From contig QGVE01000117.1 in assembly GCA_003242675.1 (NCBI GenBank), forward strand, positions 1 through 8,593: a DNA stretch of 8,593 nt. The letters are read 5' to 3'. The notes beneath the pieces are model-generated. The model was not told the DNA's origin. It did no database searches and was given only the letters and a program-made list of their open reading frames with translations. The stretch is from Bacillota bacterium. Its GTDB lineage: Bacteria; Bacillota_E; Symbiobacteriia; Symbiobacteriales; Symbiobacteriaceae. Made by a program: the position numbers and the translations under genes. This document shows positions 1 to 6,592 of this stretch, piece by piece (position 1 is the first letter of the stretch; each line of letters begins with the position of its first letter).

Positions 1-30
1 CATTGCAGGCCGCTAAGTTCAAGCTCCGCA

Positions 31-85
31 GGCGGACGGCGCGAGCGCAGCGGAGCGAACTGCGCAGCGAGCACGCCCGTCCGCC
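31..85. repeat. GC-rich nested inverted repeat (imperfect hairpin)
   Basis: A perfect 9-bp inverted repeat (GGCGGACGG at 31-39 with CCGTCCGCC at 77-85) encloses a second 6-bp one (GCGCAG at 45-50 with CTGCGC at 60-65). There is no T-run on either strand, so it is not a standard terminator. It lies about 65 bp beyond the stop of the minus-strand TPR gene and could still shape the 3' end of that transcript, or be one copy of a dispersed repeat. The rest of 1-148 shows no coding gene that I can support; a small AGCCC/GGGCT stem sits at 123-140. Confidence 0.45.
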
Positions 86-148
86 GAGGAGCATTCCGCT
101 CCAGGGGCGGCCTGCGGCGCCGAGCCCTGCTGCACGGGCTACACGTTC

Positions 149-823
149 TCACCGCGTCTGCATCTGCCCGAGCCTGGCCCGCCACAGCCAGCGCCGCTCC
201 CGGCGCCGCATCTTGGCGGGGATGAACCGGTAATTGTTGATCGCCTCGTCAAACAGCTGCCGCGCGAGGTCCGGGAGGCCCGCAGACCGGCACACGTGGC
301 CCGCCCGGGTGAGGATCTCGACGCTCTCGAACTGGCGCACCGCGGAGGCGAGCTCCTCGACCCGCTCGGTGTCCCGGCGCGCGGCCGCCTCCTCGATCAG
401 GTACAGGTACGGCTCGCCGTAGCCGATGTTGGGCTGCTTCGCCAGGGCCTTCTCCAAGAGGTCGCGGCCCTCGCCGCCCCGCCCCAGCCGGACCCAGGCC
501 GCGCCCAGCAGGTACTGGGCCCGGGCGCTGTCCTCACCCCGGTCCAGGGCCCTCTCCAAGTACTCCGCCGCCCGGGCGAAGTCCCCGCTGCGCAGGTAGT
601 GCTCGCCCAGCTCCACCATCGCCCGCACGTCGGAAGGATTCACCTGCACGCTGTAGCGCAGGCTGGCGATGCGCCGCCGGTGGTGGAGGAGCGCCATCAC
701 CCGCGCCCAGACGCCGAAGTAGCGGTGGTCCAGGTACGAGAGCAAGAGCAACAGCAGGAGCAGCTGGCCCAGCGGGTGCTGAAGCAGCCACCAGATCGCC
801 AGCATGAGGCCGAAGGTCTTCAC
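149..823 (-). CDS. Membrane-anchored TPR-repeat protein
   Basis: The 224-residue protein starts with a hydrophobic stretch (about residues 5-30, including a run of eight leucines), then a basic patch (HHRRR near 47-51). Three helix-turn-helix pairs of tetratricopeptide type follow: about 65-98 (LGEHYLRSGDFARAAEYLERAL), 99-132 (LLGAAWVRLGRGGEGRDLLEKAL) and 169-198 (AGLPDLARQLFDEAI). The C-terminus is strongly basic. TPR domains are protein-protein scaffolds, so this is probably a membrane-tethered assembly or adaptor protein; no catalytic motif is visible. I use the GTG at 823, with a GGGGAAGGGG-like ribosome site about 11 nt upstream; the in-frame ATG at 805 has none. The gene follows nirK on the same strand after 89 bp with no terminator between, so co-transcription with nirK is likely. 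The specific role is unknown. Confidence 0.8.
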   Translation of the reverse strand: MKTFGLMLAIWWLLQHPLGQLLLLLLLLSYLDHRYFGVWARVMALLHHRRRIASLRYSVQVNPSDVRAMVELGEHYLRSGDFARAAEYLERALDRGEDSARAQYLLGAAWVRLGRGGEGRDLLEKALAKQPNIGYGEPYLYLIEEAAARRDTERVEELASAVRQFESVEILTRAGHVCRSAGLPDLARQLFDEAINNYRFIPAKMRRRERRWLWRARLGQMQTR

Positions 824-912
824 CGCGGCGTACGCCCCTTCCCCTGCGGATCAAGCGTTACCTACCACGGATTCGACGGCCTCCGGGCGATCCCTCCCTG
901 TTGCGGCTGCCC

Positions 913-2022
913 CTAGTGGCCGCCCATCGGATGGCCGGACGGGTCGTGGTAGATCTCCGGGTTGGGGTCGCCGACCACGTCGATGTGCGCGATCGCGCCC
1001 TTGTCCACCGCCCGGGAGATCGAGTGGTCCACCAGCACGTAGCGGCCGGGCACCTCTGCGGTGAAGTCGATGATGACGGCCCCGCCGGCGGGGATCAGGG
1101 TGACGCCGATGTTCTCCGTGGCGGTCGTCCCGCCCTCGGCGTACACCACGTCGAAGATCTCGCCGATCACGTGGAACGACGACGCCAGGTTGGGCCCGGC
1201 GTTGCCGACGAAGAGCCGGATGCGCTCGCCGACCCGGGCGGTCATCGCCTGGTCGCCCGTCAGCGCCTGGAAGGCGCCGTTAAAGACGACGTAATTGGGC
1301 TCCTCCCGGTACAGCCGGTCGCCGTCGAAGGGCTGGTGGCCGCCGTCGGTGTGGCGCCCCGCCGCGTAGATCTCACCCTGCATGATGTAGAACTCCCGGT
1401 CCACCGGCGGCAGCCCCTCCTCGGGCTCCACCAGGATCAGGCCGTACATGCCCTGGGCGATGTGCGTGGGGATGTGGGGAGACGCGCAGTGGTACATGTA
1501 CAGGCCCGGGTTCAGCGCCTTGAAGGTGAACGACTTGCTCTCCCCGGGCGCCACCTGCGTCGACACCGCGCCCCCGCCGGGACCTGTGACGGCGTGCAGG
1601 TCGATGGAGTGGATGTTGGCCGAATTCGCCGCGTTCTTCAGCGTCAGCTCGACGGTGTCGCCCACGCGCACCCGGATGAACGGCCCCGGCACGGTGCCGT
1701 TGAACGTCCAGTAGGTGTACGTCGTGCCGTCGGCGAGGACGCCGTCAAGCTCGACCGTCTCCAGCTCGACCTTGACGTGCGCAGGCTCCCTTCTGCCCAC
1801 GGGCCCGGGCAGGTCGGTCGGGCTGTGCCGGATGTCGGCGGCGCCGGGCCGCGGGCTCCCGAAATCCGTGGCCGGCGTGACCTTGCGGGTCAGGTTCTCC
1901 ACCTGAAACGCCAGGTCCTGGATCTGGTCGCGGCTCGTCCGGCCGGAAACCCACGCCGTCGCCCCGACGGCCAGCGCGACGAGTCCGATGACCGCTGTCC
2001 CAACAAACAGTCCCTTTCTCAC
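913..2022 (-). CDS. nirK: Copper-containing nitrite reductase, membrane-anchored
   Basis: Reduces nitrite to nitric oxide, the second step of denitrification, outside the cytoplasmic membrane. The 369-residue protein has an N-terminal membrane anchor (about 5-25), a short coiled-coil-like neck (31-48), then two cupredoxin domains (about 80-205 and 208-352). All expected metal residues can be assigned: type-1 copper His138, Cys179, His187, Met192; type-2 copper His143, His178, His333; catalytic Asp141 and His284. The Cys-to-His spacing in the type-1 loop is 8 (CASPHIPTH), one shorter than in classical proteobacterial NirK and like the Geobacillus enzyme as I recall it. The C-terminus is His-rich (four His in the last 24 residues). 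The frame is open up to 2157, but the GTG at 2022 has a strong GGGAGGAGGAG ribosome site 7 nt upstream and the residues before it look non-coding. It has its own promoter with a CRP/FNR-like operator and is probably co-transcribed with the TPR gene. Confidence 0.93.
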   Translation of the reverse strand: MRKGLFVGTAVIGLVALAVGATAWVSGRTSRDQIQDLAFQVENLTRKVTPATDFGSPRPGAADIRHSPTDLPGPVGRREPAHVKVELETVELDGVLADGTTYTYWTFNGTVPGPFIRVRVGDTVELTLKNAANSANIHSIDLHAVTGPGGGAVSTQVAPGESKSFTFKALNPGLYMYHCASPHIPTHIAQGMYGLILVEPEEGLPPVDREFYIMQGEIYAAGRHTDGGHQPFDGDRLYREEPNYVVFNGAFQALTGDQAMTARVGERIRLFVGNAGPNLASSFHVIGEIFDVVYAEGGTTATENIGVTLIPAGGAVIIDFTAEVPGRYVLVDHSISRAVDKGAIAHIDVVGDPNPEIYHDPSGHPMGGH

Positions 2023-2095
2023 GTCTGCTCCTCCTCCCGCCTGCGGCTCCGGCTGCACACCGCACACGCCGCCCCCGCCGCACGGCGTCGATACT

Positions 2096-2146
2096 CTTCG
2101 CAATTGTAACTTTCCAATACCTATCCTATCCGTGACCGGGATCACA
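2096..2146 (-). promoter_or_regulatory. nirK promoter with CRP/FNR-family operator
   Basis: On the minus strand, TGTGA-TCCCGG-TCACG (2146 to 2131) matches the CRP/FNR-family pattern TGTGA-N6-TCACA except for the last base. A TACAAT -10 box lies at 2108-2103, which predicts a start near 2096. The operator centre then falls about 42 bp upstream of the start, the usual place for a class II activator that overlaps a missing -35; indeed no good -35 is seen. The leader to the GTG at 2022 is about 75 nt. Which Crp/Fnr protein binds (oxygen, NO or metabolite sensing) cannot be read from the site; control by low oxygen or nitrogen oxides is inferred from the target gene. Confidence 0.6.
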
Positions 2147-2175
2147 CCCGGCCCCAATCACCGCGCGGCTCGCAC

Positions 2176-2220
2176 AAAAAAGTGCCGGAGGCAGGTCCGT
2201 CAGGGACCTGCCTCCTGCGG
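2176..2220 (-). terminator. Rho-independent terminator of the LysM gene
   Basis: A perfect 12-bp stem (2187-2198 with 2204-2215, five-base loop) begins a few bases after the LysM stop codon. On the minus strand it is followed by GGCAC and a run of six T (2181-2176). The GGC after the stem can pair with GCC before it, bringing the stem closer to the T-run. It separates the LysM gene from the independently controlled nirK promoter. Confidence 0.88.
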
Positions 2221-2221
2221 C

Positions 2222-2725
2222 TTACCGGCCATACCCGGGAAGCTCCGAGGGCTGGGGGAGCTTCAGCTCCATCCCCGCGTAGATCTTGTTCGGATCCTCC
2301 AGCCCGTTCAGCGCTTCGATGTCTCCGGCGTAGATGTGGGTGTTGTAGTACTTCTGGCTGATCTCGTACAGGGTCTCGTTGGGCTGCACGATGTGCACGG
2401 CGGGGACGGCTTCGAGCGTCGTGATGGCGGGCTCCGTCCCGTCCTCAGCCTCCGTCGCAGTGCTGCTGCCCTGAGCCCGGTCGCCGCCGGCCGCCTGCTG
2501 CGACGTGCCGGCTCCGGCCTCCGTCGGGTTCGCCACGGCCCGCGGGCTGGTGCTCAGCGGCGTGCCGTTCTCCGGCTCCGCGAGCTGCTCCAGCGGGTTG
2601 TTGCCCTCCGCCGGGCTCTGCGCCCGCTGGGTGACGGCGAAGATCGCCAGGCTGACGAGCAGAACCAGCGCCGCCACCCCGGCGATGATCAGCGAGGTCC
2701 GGGCCTTGGACGTCATGGTCTGCAT
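2222..2725 (-). CDS. Membrane-anchored single-LysM protein
   Basis: A 167-residue protein with a short cytoplasmic N-terminus, one membrane segment (about 10-32), a low-complexity Gly/Ala/Thr/Glu/Pro linker (about 35-105), and one LysM domain (about 110-157). The LysM core can be read as VHIVQPNETLYEISQKYY, later ALNGL, then PNKIYAGMELKLP. LysM domains bind N-acetylglucosamine in peptidoglycan, so the protein likely tethers the membrane to the cell wall. No hydrolase domain is present. The start chosen is the ATG at 2725, which has GAGGAGGG five bases upstream; the next ATG at 2716 is too far from it, and the open frame up to 2785 has no such site. It ends in a strong terminator. It follows the MFS gene by 114 bp on the same strand, with a 17-bp palindrome just upstream of its start. 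Confidence 0.87.
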   Translation of the reverse strand: MQTMTSKARTSLIIAGVAALVLLVSLAIFAVTQRAQSPAEGNNPLEQLAEPENGTPLSTSPRAVANPTEAGAGTSQQAAGGDRAQGSSTATEAEDGTEPAITTLEAVPAVHIVQPNETLYEISQKYYNTHIYAGDIEALNGLEDPNKIYAGMELKLPQPSELPGYGR

Positions 2726-2744
2726 GGTTTCCCTCCTCTCTGCC

Positions 2745-2761
2745 AGCCCAGTACCTGGGCT
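2745..2761. repeat. Perfect 7-bp inverted repeat upstream of the LysM gene
   Basis: AGCCCAG-TAC-CTGGGCT lies 20 bp upstream of the LysM start codon, just before its ribosome site. It has no T-run on either strand, so it is not an obvious terminator for the MFS gene. It could be an operator or a small hairpin in the 5' leader. Confidence 0.45.
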
Positions 2762-2839
2762 TTCAGTGAGAGTATTTCCACGCAAACCATGAACTAAACA
2801 TCCAATTTGCCCTTTTCCGCCGGATCCGCCCGGCCGCGG

Positions 2840-4015
2840 TCACGCGCTCTGGCGCGCGGCCTCCTGCGCGGGACGCACCGCCAGGTAGTACCACAGCGAG
2901 ACGAACCCCGCGCTCGCGAGGCCGAGCAGGCCGGCCACGCTGAACGGCGAGGCGAGGCCGGACAGGGCCTGGGTGACCGGCGGCCCCGAGATGGATCCCA
3001 GCGAGAAGGCCGCGCTGAGCAGCCCGAAGGCCACGCCGCGGCGCCCTGCCCCTGCGGCATCCGCGTTCAGCGCCGACACGGCGGGGAAGACCAGCCCGAA
3101 CCCCAGGCCGTAGATGAAGAGCGACACGGCGAAGGCCAGGGGCGTCGTGCCGTAGTGGAGGCCGAGGTGGCCGGCCCCGGCCAGCGCCATGCCGAGGAAG
3201 ATTGGCTGGTGGCGGCCCCACCGGTCCGACGCCCGGGAAAGCGGCGGAACAAACGCGATGACCGCGCCGAGGCCGAAGGCCGACAGCGTCATGCCGACGA
3301 TCGCCGAGGAGAGGCCGACCTCGTGCCCCTTCAGCGGGTAGGCGTAGAACAGCACGTTCTGCAGGAACATGAGGGCGTACGCCACCAGGCCCGCGGCGAG
3401 CATCCCGGGCATGTTCACCCGCCCCGGGGCCGGTTCGCCCTGAACCGCGTCGCGCGCGCGGGCGGGGGGCGGTTCCAGCCACCGCCGGATGGCGAACGTG
3501 AACGCGCCCGCCGTGCCGGCGAGCAGGGCCAGCATGTACACGCTGGCGTGGGCTCCCAGGCTGGTCAGCAGCCGGCCGCTGATCGCGGTGGCCAGCATGG
3601 AGGCGACGGCGATCACCAGCCCCATGCGCGCCATCGCCGCCCCCCGCTGGTTACGGGGCAGGCCGTCGGTGATGCTCGCCATGGCGGCGGGCGCGACGCC
3701 CGCGATGGCCAGGCCATGCAAGGCCCGCACCCCCACCAACCCCGCGGTGGAGCCGGGCAGCAGGTGGGCGAGGCTGGTCGCCACCATCGCCACCAGGCCG
3801 ACCCCGGCCACGGCCATGCGGTCCGCCGCGTCGGCCAGCATCCCGAAGAGGACGTTTCCGAACAGGTTGGCCGCGCTGTAGGCGGTCGCCGCCCAGGCCG
3901 CCGCGTCGGGCGCGCCGTAGCTCACGGCCAGCCACGCGACGATCGGCGACCACGCCAACTGATCGTAAAAGCTGGTGAAAACCAGCACGTGTGCCAGGGT
4001 ACGCCGCTTAAACAC
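2840..4015 (-). CDS. Major facilitator superfamily transporter
   Basis: A 391-residue integral membrane protein with about 12 hydrophobic segments in two halves, joined by a polar loop (about 178-202, EPPPARARDAVQGEP). MFS motif A is seen in the loop after the second helix (GMLADAADR, 58-66) with a degenerate repeat in the second half (LSRASDRWGR, 259-268). An RALHG motif-B-like sequence is at 97-101. This layout fits a proton-coupled drug or metabolite efflux protein; the substrate cannot be told. The frame is open up to 4108, but I place the start at the GTG at 4015. It has AAAAGGAG seven bases upstream, and the protein then begins with a basic FKRR before helix 1. The ATG at 4057 is the alternative (405 residues). 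Transcription starts from the AT-rich spacer shared with the divergent small gene. Confidence 0.88.
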   Translation of the reverse strand: MFKRRTLAHVLVFTSFYDQLAWSPIVAWLAVSYGAPDAAAWAATAYSAANLFGNVLFGMLADAADRMAVAGVGLVAMVATSLAHLLPGSTAGLVGVRALHGLAIAGVAPAAMASITDGLPRNQRGAAMARMGLVIAVASMLATAISGRLLTSLGAHASVYMLALLAGTAGAFTFAIRRWLEPPPARARDAVQGEPAPGRVNMPGMLAAGLVAYALMFLQNVLFYAYPLKGHEVGLSSAIVGMTLSAFGLGAVIAFVPPLSRASDRWGRHQPIFLGMALAGAGHLGLHYGTTPLAFAVSLFIYGLGFGLVFPAVSALNADAAGAGRRGVAFGLLSAAFSLGSISGPPVTQALSGLASPFSVAGLLGLASAGFVSLWYYLAVRPAQEAARQSA

Positions 4016-4273
4016 GCTCTCGCTCCTTTTCTGCCCGCTTTTCTGCCCACGGCCCATCTGTTTTCCCCAGAGGTTCTCCCCCGCGGCGCCGGTCTCCTGC
4101 CTGCGCACCCTCCCACTCGGGTCCAGGGAGGACCGGAACTAGCCCGATTACACTAGGGTCTATAGTCCTTCTGGTCTTTAAACTCTAGACTTATCTACCT
4201 ATACATTATTTCCAGCGTTTTGTGATATCATGCGGGTGGCGAGATCCGCAGACGGGAAGGAGGACACCACAGC
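4016..4273. promoter_or_regulatory. Divergent intergenic spacer with AT-rich island
   Basis: This spacer separates the minus-strand MFS gene from the plus-strand small gene. Bases 4141-4232 are strikingly AT-rich for this DNA. They hold a near-palindrome GGTCTATAGTCC (4158-4169) and a related half GGTCTTTAA (4173-4181), so GGTCT recurs about 15-16 bp apart. A possible plus-strand promoter is TTTAAA (4177-4182), 17 bp, TATACA (4200-4205). An alternative -10 is TATCAT at 4226-4231. A minus-strand promoter for the MFS gene probably lies here too but I cannot pick it out. Confidence 0.4.
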
Positions 4274-4474
4274 ATGAAGCGCCCGATCCGACAGAGGCCG
4301 GCGCGGCCTGAGCACAAGGTGCGCAGCCTGAGACCCGAACTGGACTGGCTCGTCGACCGGTGGCAGTCCTCCAGCCCGGAGGAGCGGCTACAGCTCGTGC
4401 TGGCCAAGATCCGGGCCGAGGAGCGCCTGGAGGAAGAGCAGCGCGCCGCGGAGCTCAGGCCCGTTGCCCGCTGA
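4274..4474 (+). CDS. Small hypothetical protein, 66 residues
   Basis: I do not recognise this family. The ATG has an excellent ribosome site (AAGGAGG at 4257-4263, ten bases upstream), which is why I call it real despite its length. The N-terminal third is Arg/Pro-rich and basic (RPIRQRPARPEHK). The rest is highly charged and likely helical, with the pattern SPEERLQLVLAKIRAEERLEEEQRAAEL suggesting one long amphipathic helix. There is no membrane segment, signal peptide or cysteine. The protein could be a small nucleic-acid- or protein-binding factor, but nothing proves it. It faces away from the MFS gene, from which it may be co-regulated through the shared spacer, and ends just before the hairpin at 4493-4521. 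Confidence 0.68.
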   Translation: MKRPIRQRPARPEHKVRSLRPELDWLVDRWQSSSPEERLQLVLAKIRAEERLEEEQRAAELRPVAR

Positions 4475-4492
4475 CACGAGAGTGCGCGTAAA

Positions 4493-4521
4493 GCCCCCGC
4501 TGCAGCCTCTGCAGCGGGGGC
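4493..4521. terminator. Perfect 13-bp hairpin between convergent genes
   Basis: GCCCCCGCTGCAG (4493-4505) and CTGCAGCGGGGGC (4509-4521) form a perfect stem with a three-base loop. It sits between the convergent stops of the small gene (4474) and pepF (4533). On the minus strand only TTT follows, on the plus strand no T-run, so it best serves pepF but probably stops both transcripts. Confidence 0.72.
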
Positions 4522-4532
4522 CTGCGCGCCTC

Positions 4533-6332
4533 TCAGCCGGCCAGCTCCTCCATCTGGTCCAGGAGGCGGGCGAAGACGTCCAGGGCCTGCTGGACCGGCT
4601 CCGGGGACGTCATGTCGACGCCGGCCTTCTTGAGCAGGTTGGTGGAGTAGTCGGAGGAGCCGCTCTTCAGGAAGTTGAGGTAGCGCTCCACCGCCGGCTG
4701 GCCCTCCCTCAGAACCTGCTGGCTCAGGGCGGTCGCGGCGGAGATGCCCGTCGCGTACTGGTACACGTAGAAGGCCGAGTAGAAGTGCGGAATCCGGGCC
4801 CACTCCACCGCGATGAGGTCGTCGACGACCATGCCCTCGGTACCGTAGTACTTCTTGTTGAGATCGTAATAGATCTCATCCAGCACGTCGGCCGTCAGCG
4901 CCTCGCCGCTTTCCACCCGCTGGTGGGCAATATGCTCGAACTCCGCGAACAGGGTCTGGCGGTAGAGCGTGGTCCGGAACGACTCGAGCTGGTGGTTGAT
5001 CAGGTACATCTTCAGCTTCGGGTCGTCGGTGCTCTTCAGGAGGTAGTCGGTGAGCAGGGCCTCGTTGAACGTGGAAGCCACCTCGGCGACGAAGATGGTG
5101 TAGCTGGAGTAGTGGTAAGGCTGGTGCTTGCGGCTGAAGTACGAGTGCATCGAGTGGCCCAGCTCGTGCGCCAGGGTGAACATCGAGTCAAGGTTGTCCT
5201 GGTAGTTCATCAGGATGAACGGCTTGGTGGTGTAGGCGCCGAAGGAGTACGCCCCGGAGCGCTTGCCCTCGTTCTCGTAGATATCCACCCAGCGCTCGAC
5301 GGTGAGGCCCCGCCTGGCCACTTCGCAGTACTCCTCGCCGAGCGGCGCCAGGGCCTTCAGGATGGTGTCGACGGCCTCTTCATAGGGGATCTTCCGGTCG
5401 ACGTCGGGCACCATCGGGGTGTACAGGTCGTACATGTGCAGCTCGTCAAGCCCCAGCATCCGCCGGCGCAGCTGCACGTACCGGTGCAGCGACGGCAGGT
5501 TCTTGTGCACCGTTGCGATGAGGTTGTCGTACACGCTCTCGGGGATGTTGGTGCGCGCCAGGGCAGCGGCGCGGGCCGAGGGATACCGCCTGGCCCTGGC
5601 ATAGAACACGTCGGTCTTGACGGAGTTGGCGTACGTCGCGGCGATGGTGTTCCGGAACTTCTTGTAGGTGCTGTGAAGCGCCTCGAACGCCTGCTTCCGG
5701 ACCTCGCGCACGGGGCTCTCCAGGAACCGGAGGTAGCGGCCGAGGGTGAGCTCCACCTCGTTGCCCTGTTCGTCCCGGATCTTGGGGAACTTCAGGTCGG
5801 CGTGGTTCAGCTTGCCGAAGATGTCGCTGGGTGCGGCCCCCACCTCGGCCATCTGCGCCAGCAGCTCCTCCACCTCCTGCGACCGGACGTGCGCCTTCAG
5901 CCGCAGGATGTCTTCCAGCTCGTGCCGGTAGACAGCCAAACCGGGCTCCTGGTCGAGCCAGGCGCGGATCGTCTCCGTCGGGATGGCCAGGATCTCCGGC
6001 GTGACGAAGGCCCCGGCTGCGGTGACCTTTGCATAGAGCGACCGGGCGCGCGCCTCGAGGGCCTGGTACGTGGAGTTGGTGGTGTCCTCGTCCTCCTTCA
6101 TGCGGGCCCAGACGACCACCTGCTCCAGCAGCTTGAAGAGCTCATCGCGCGCCTGCAGAGCCCCGAGCAGGGTTCCGGCGGACTCCCCGAGCCGGCCTTG
6201 GTAGGCGGTCAGCTGCGGCACCATGGCCTCGACCCGGGCGTAATCCTTCTCCCACTCTTCGACCGATGCGTACACCGAATCCAGGTCCCACTTGTGCTCG
6301 TCCGGCACCTCGTGCCGCTTCTTCAGCTTCAC
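4533..6332 (-). CDS. pepF: Oligoendopeptidase F, M3 family zinc peptidase
   Basis: A cytoplasmic zinc endopeptidase that cuts oligopeptides. At 599 residues it has the usual PepF length. The N-terminal helical domain is about 1-190 and the catalytic M3 domain about 190-590. The zinc motif HELGH is at 389-393, with Glu390 as catalytic base, and the third ligand is Glu417 in FVAEVAST. The family's GAYSFGAY stretch precedes it. I use the GTG at 6332, giving a protein beginning VKLKKRHEVPDEHKWDLD, with GGGAGGG eleven bases upstream. The frame is open to a GTG at 6371, but that codon has no ribosome site and coincides with the predicted transcription start. The gene stands alone, with its own extended -10 promoter and a hairpin after the stop. 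Nothing indicates truncation or a missing active-site residue. Confidence 0.94.
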   Translation of the reverse strand: MKLKKRHEVPDEHKWDLDSVYASVEEWEKDYARVEAMVPQLTAYQGRLGESAGTLLGALQARDELFKLLEQVVVWARMKEDEDTTNSTYQALEARARSLYAKVTAAGAFVTPEILAIPTETIRAWLDQEPGLAVYRHELEDILRLKAHVRSQEVEELLAQMAEVGAAPSDIFGKLNHADLKFPKIRDEQGNEVELTLGRYLRFLESPVREVRKQAFEALHSTYKKFRNTIAATYANSVKTDVFYARARRYPSARAAALARTNIPESVYDNLIATVHKNLPSLHRYVQLRRRMLGLDELHMYDLYTPMVPDVDRKIPYEEAVDTILKALAPLGEEYCEVARRGLTVERWVDIYENEGKRSGAYSFGAYTTKPFILMNYQDNLDSMFTLAHELGHSMHSYFSRKHQPYHYSSYTIFVAEVASTFNEALLTDYLLKSTDDPKLKMYLINHQLESFRTTLYRQTLFAEFEHIAHQRVESGEALTADVLDEIYYDLNKKYYGTEGMVVDDLIAVEWARIPHFYSAFYVYQYATGISAATALSQQVLREGQPAVERYLNFLKSGSSDYSTNLLKKAGVDMTSPEPVQQALDVFARLLDQMEELAG

Positions 6333-6377
6333 GGAACACCCGTCCCTCCCGGAAGATGTGACCTTCTCCACAGGTGT

Positions 6378-6387
6378 ATTCTACCAC
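6378..6387 (-). promoter_or_regulatory. pepF promoter, extended -10 type
   Basis: The minus strand reads TGG-TAGAAT here: a -10 hexamer with five of six consensus bases and an upstream TGN, the extended -10 signature. No good -35 is seen at normal spacing, as is common with extended -10 promoters. The predicted start near 6371 gives a leader of about 40 nt to the pepF GTG. Confidence 0.45.
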
Positions 6388-6434
6388 GGCGCCTTTCATC
6401 CTACTGCAACCCCAGTGTCCCTTTCGCCGCCGGT

Positions 6435-6549
6435 GCAGGGCGGGGATTCCCCGCGCCCCCTGCCATGCGTTCACGCCAGGCCGCGCTCCGGCGCAGATGA
6501 ACTCGGCGACCACCCGAGCAGGTGGACGGCCGCCCCGGGGGCCGGCCGT
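6435..6549. repeat. Cluster of GC-rich hairpins between divergent promoters
   Basis: In the spacer between pepF and gdx, one strong imperfect hairpin spans 6435-6463 (GCAGGG-CGGGG, loop ATT, CCCCG, four-base bulge, CCCTGC). Another spans 6526-6549 (ACGGCCG with CGGCCGT, filled by CCCCGGGGGC). A CTCGG/CCGAG pair lies between them. These precede the gdx promoter and lie behind the pepF promoter, so neither predicted transcript contains them. No gene is seen in 6390-6550. Confidence 0.35.
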
Positions 6550-6553
6550 GCCC

Positions 6554-6582
6554 TTGTGCGTCGGCGGGGAACTCGGTACAAT
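6554..6582 (+). promoter_or_regulatory. gdx promoter
   Basis: TTGTGC (6554-6559), a 17-bp spacer and TACAAT (6577-6582) form a vegetative-type promoter with a strong -10 and the TTG of the -35. The predicted start is at about 6588-6590, immediately before the riboswitch, so promoter, RNA and gene line up as one unit. Confidence 0.68.
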
Positions 6583-6592
6583 ACGGAACAGG

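Noticed and set aside
901..2109. Plus-strand open frame of 402 codons
   Set aside because: Antisense shadow of nirK, whose copper ligands are all intact on the minus strand.
2023..2157. N-terminal extension of nirK to an upstream start
   Set aside because: It lies over the predicted promoter and leader, has no ribosome site and would bury the membrane anchor behind a non-protein-like stretch.
2807..4156. Plus-strand open frame of 449 codons
   Set aside because: Antisense to the MFS gene with low-complexity Arg/Gly/His/Gln composition and no ribosome site.
4464..6500. Long plus-strand open frame of 678 codons
   Set aside because: It is the shadow of pepF on the opposite strand; composition (His, Gln, Arg, Gly, Val rich) is typical of antisense frames in GC-rich DNA and it has no suitable ribosome site.
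6521..6536. Hairpin GGTGG-ACGG-CCGCC, resembling a guanidine-II (mini-ykkC) loop
   Set aside because: The ACGG loop fits, but guanidine-II needs two such hairpins and the second is missing. The site also lies upstream of the gdx promoter, so it would not be in the mRNA.
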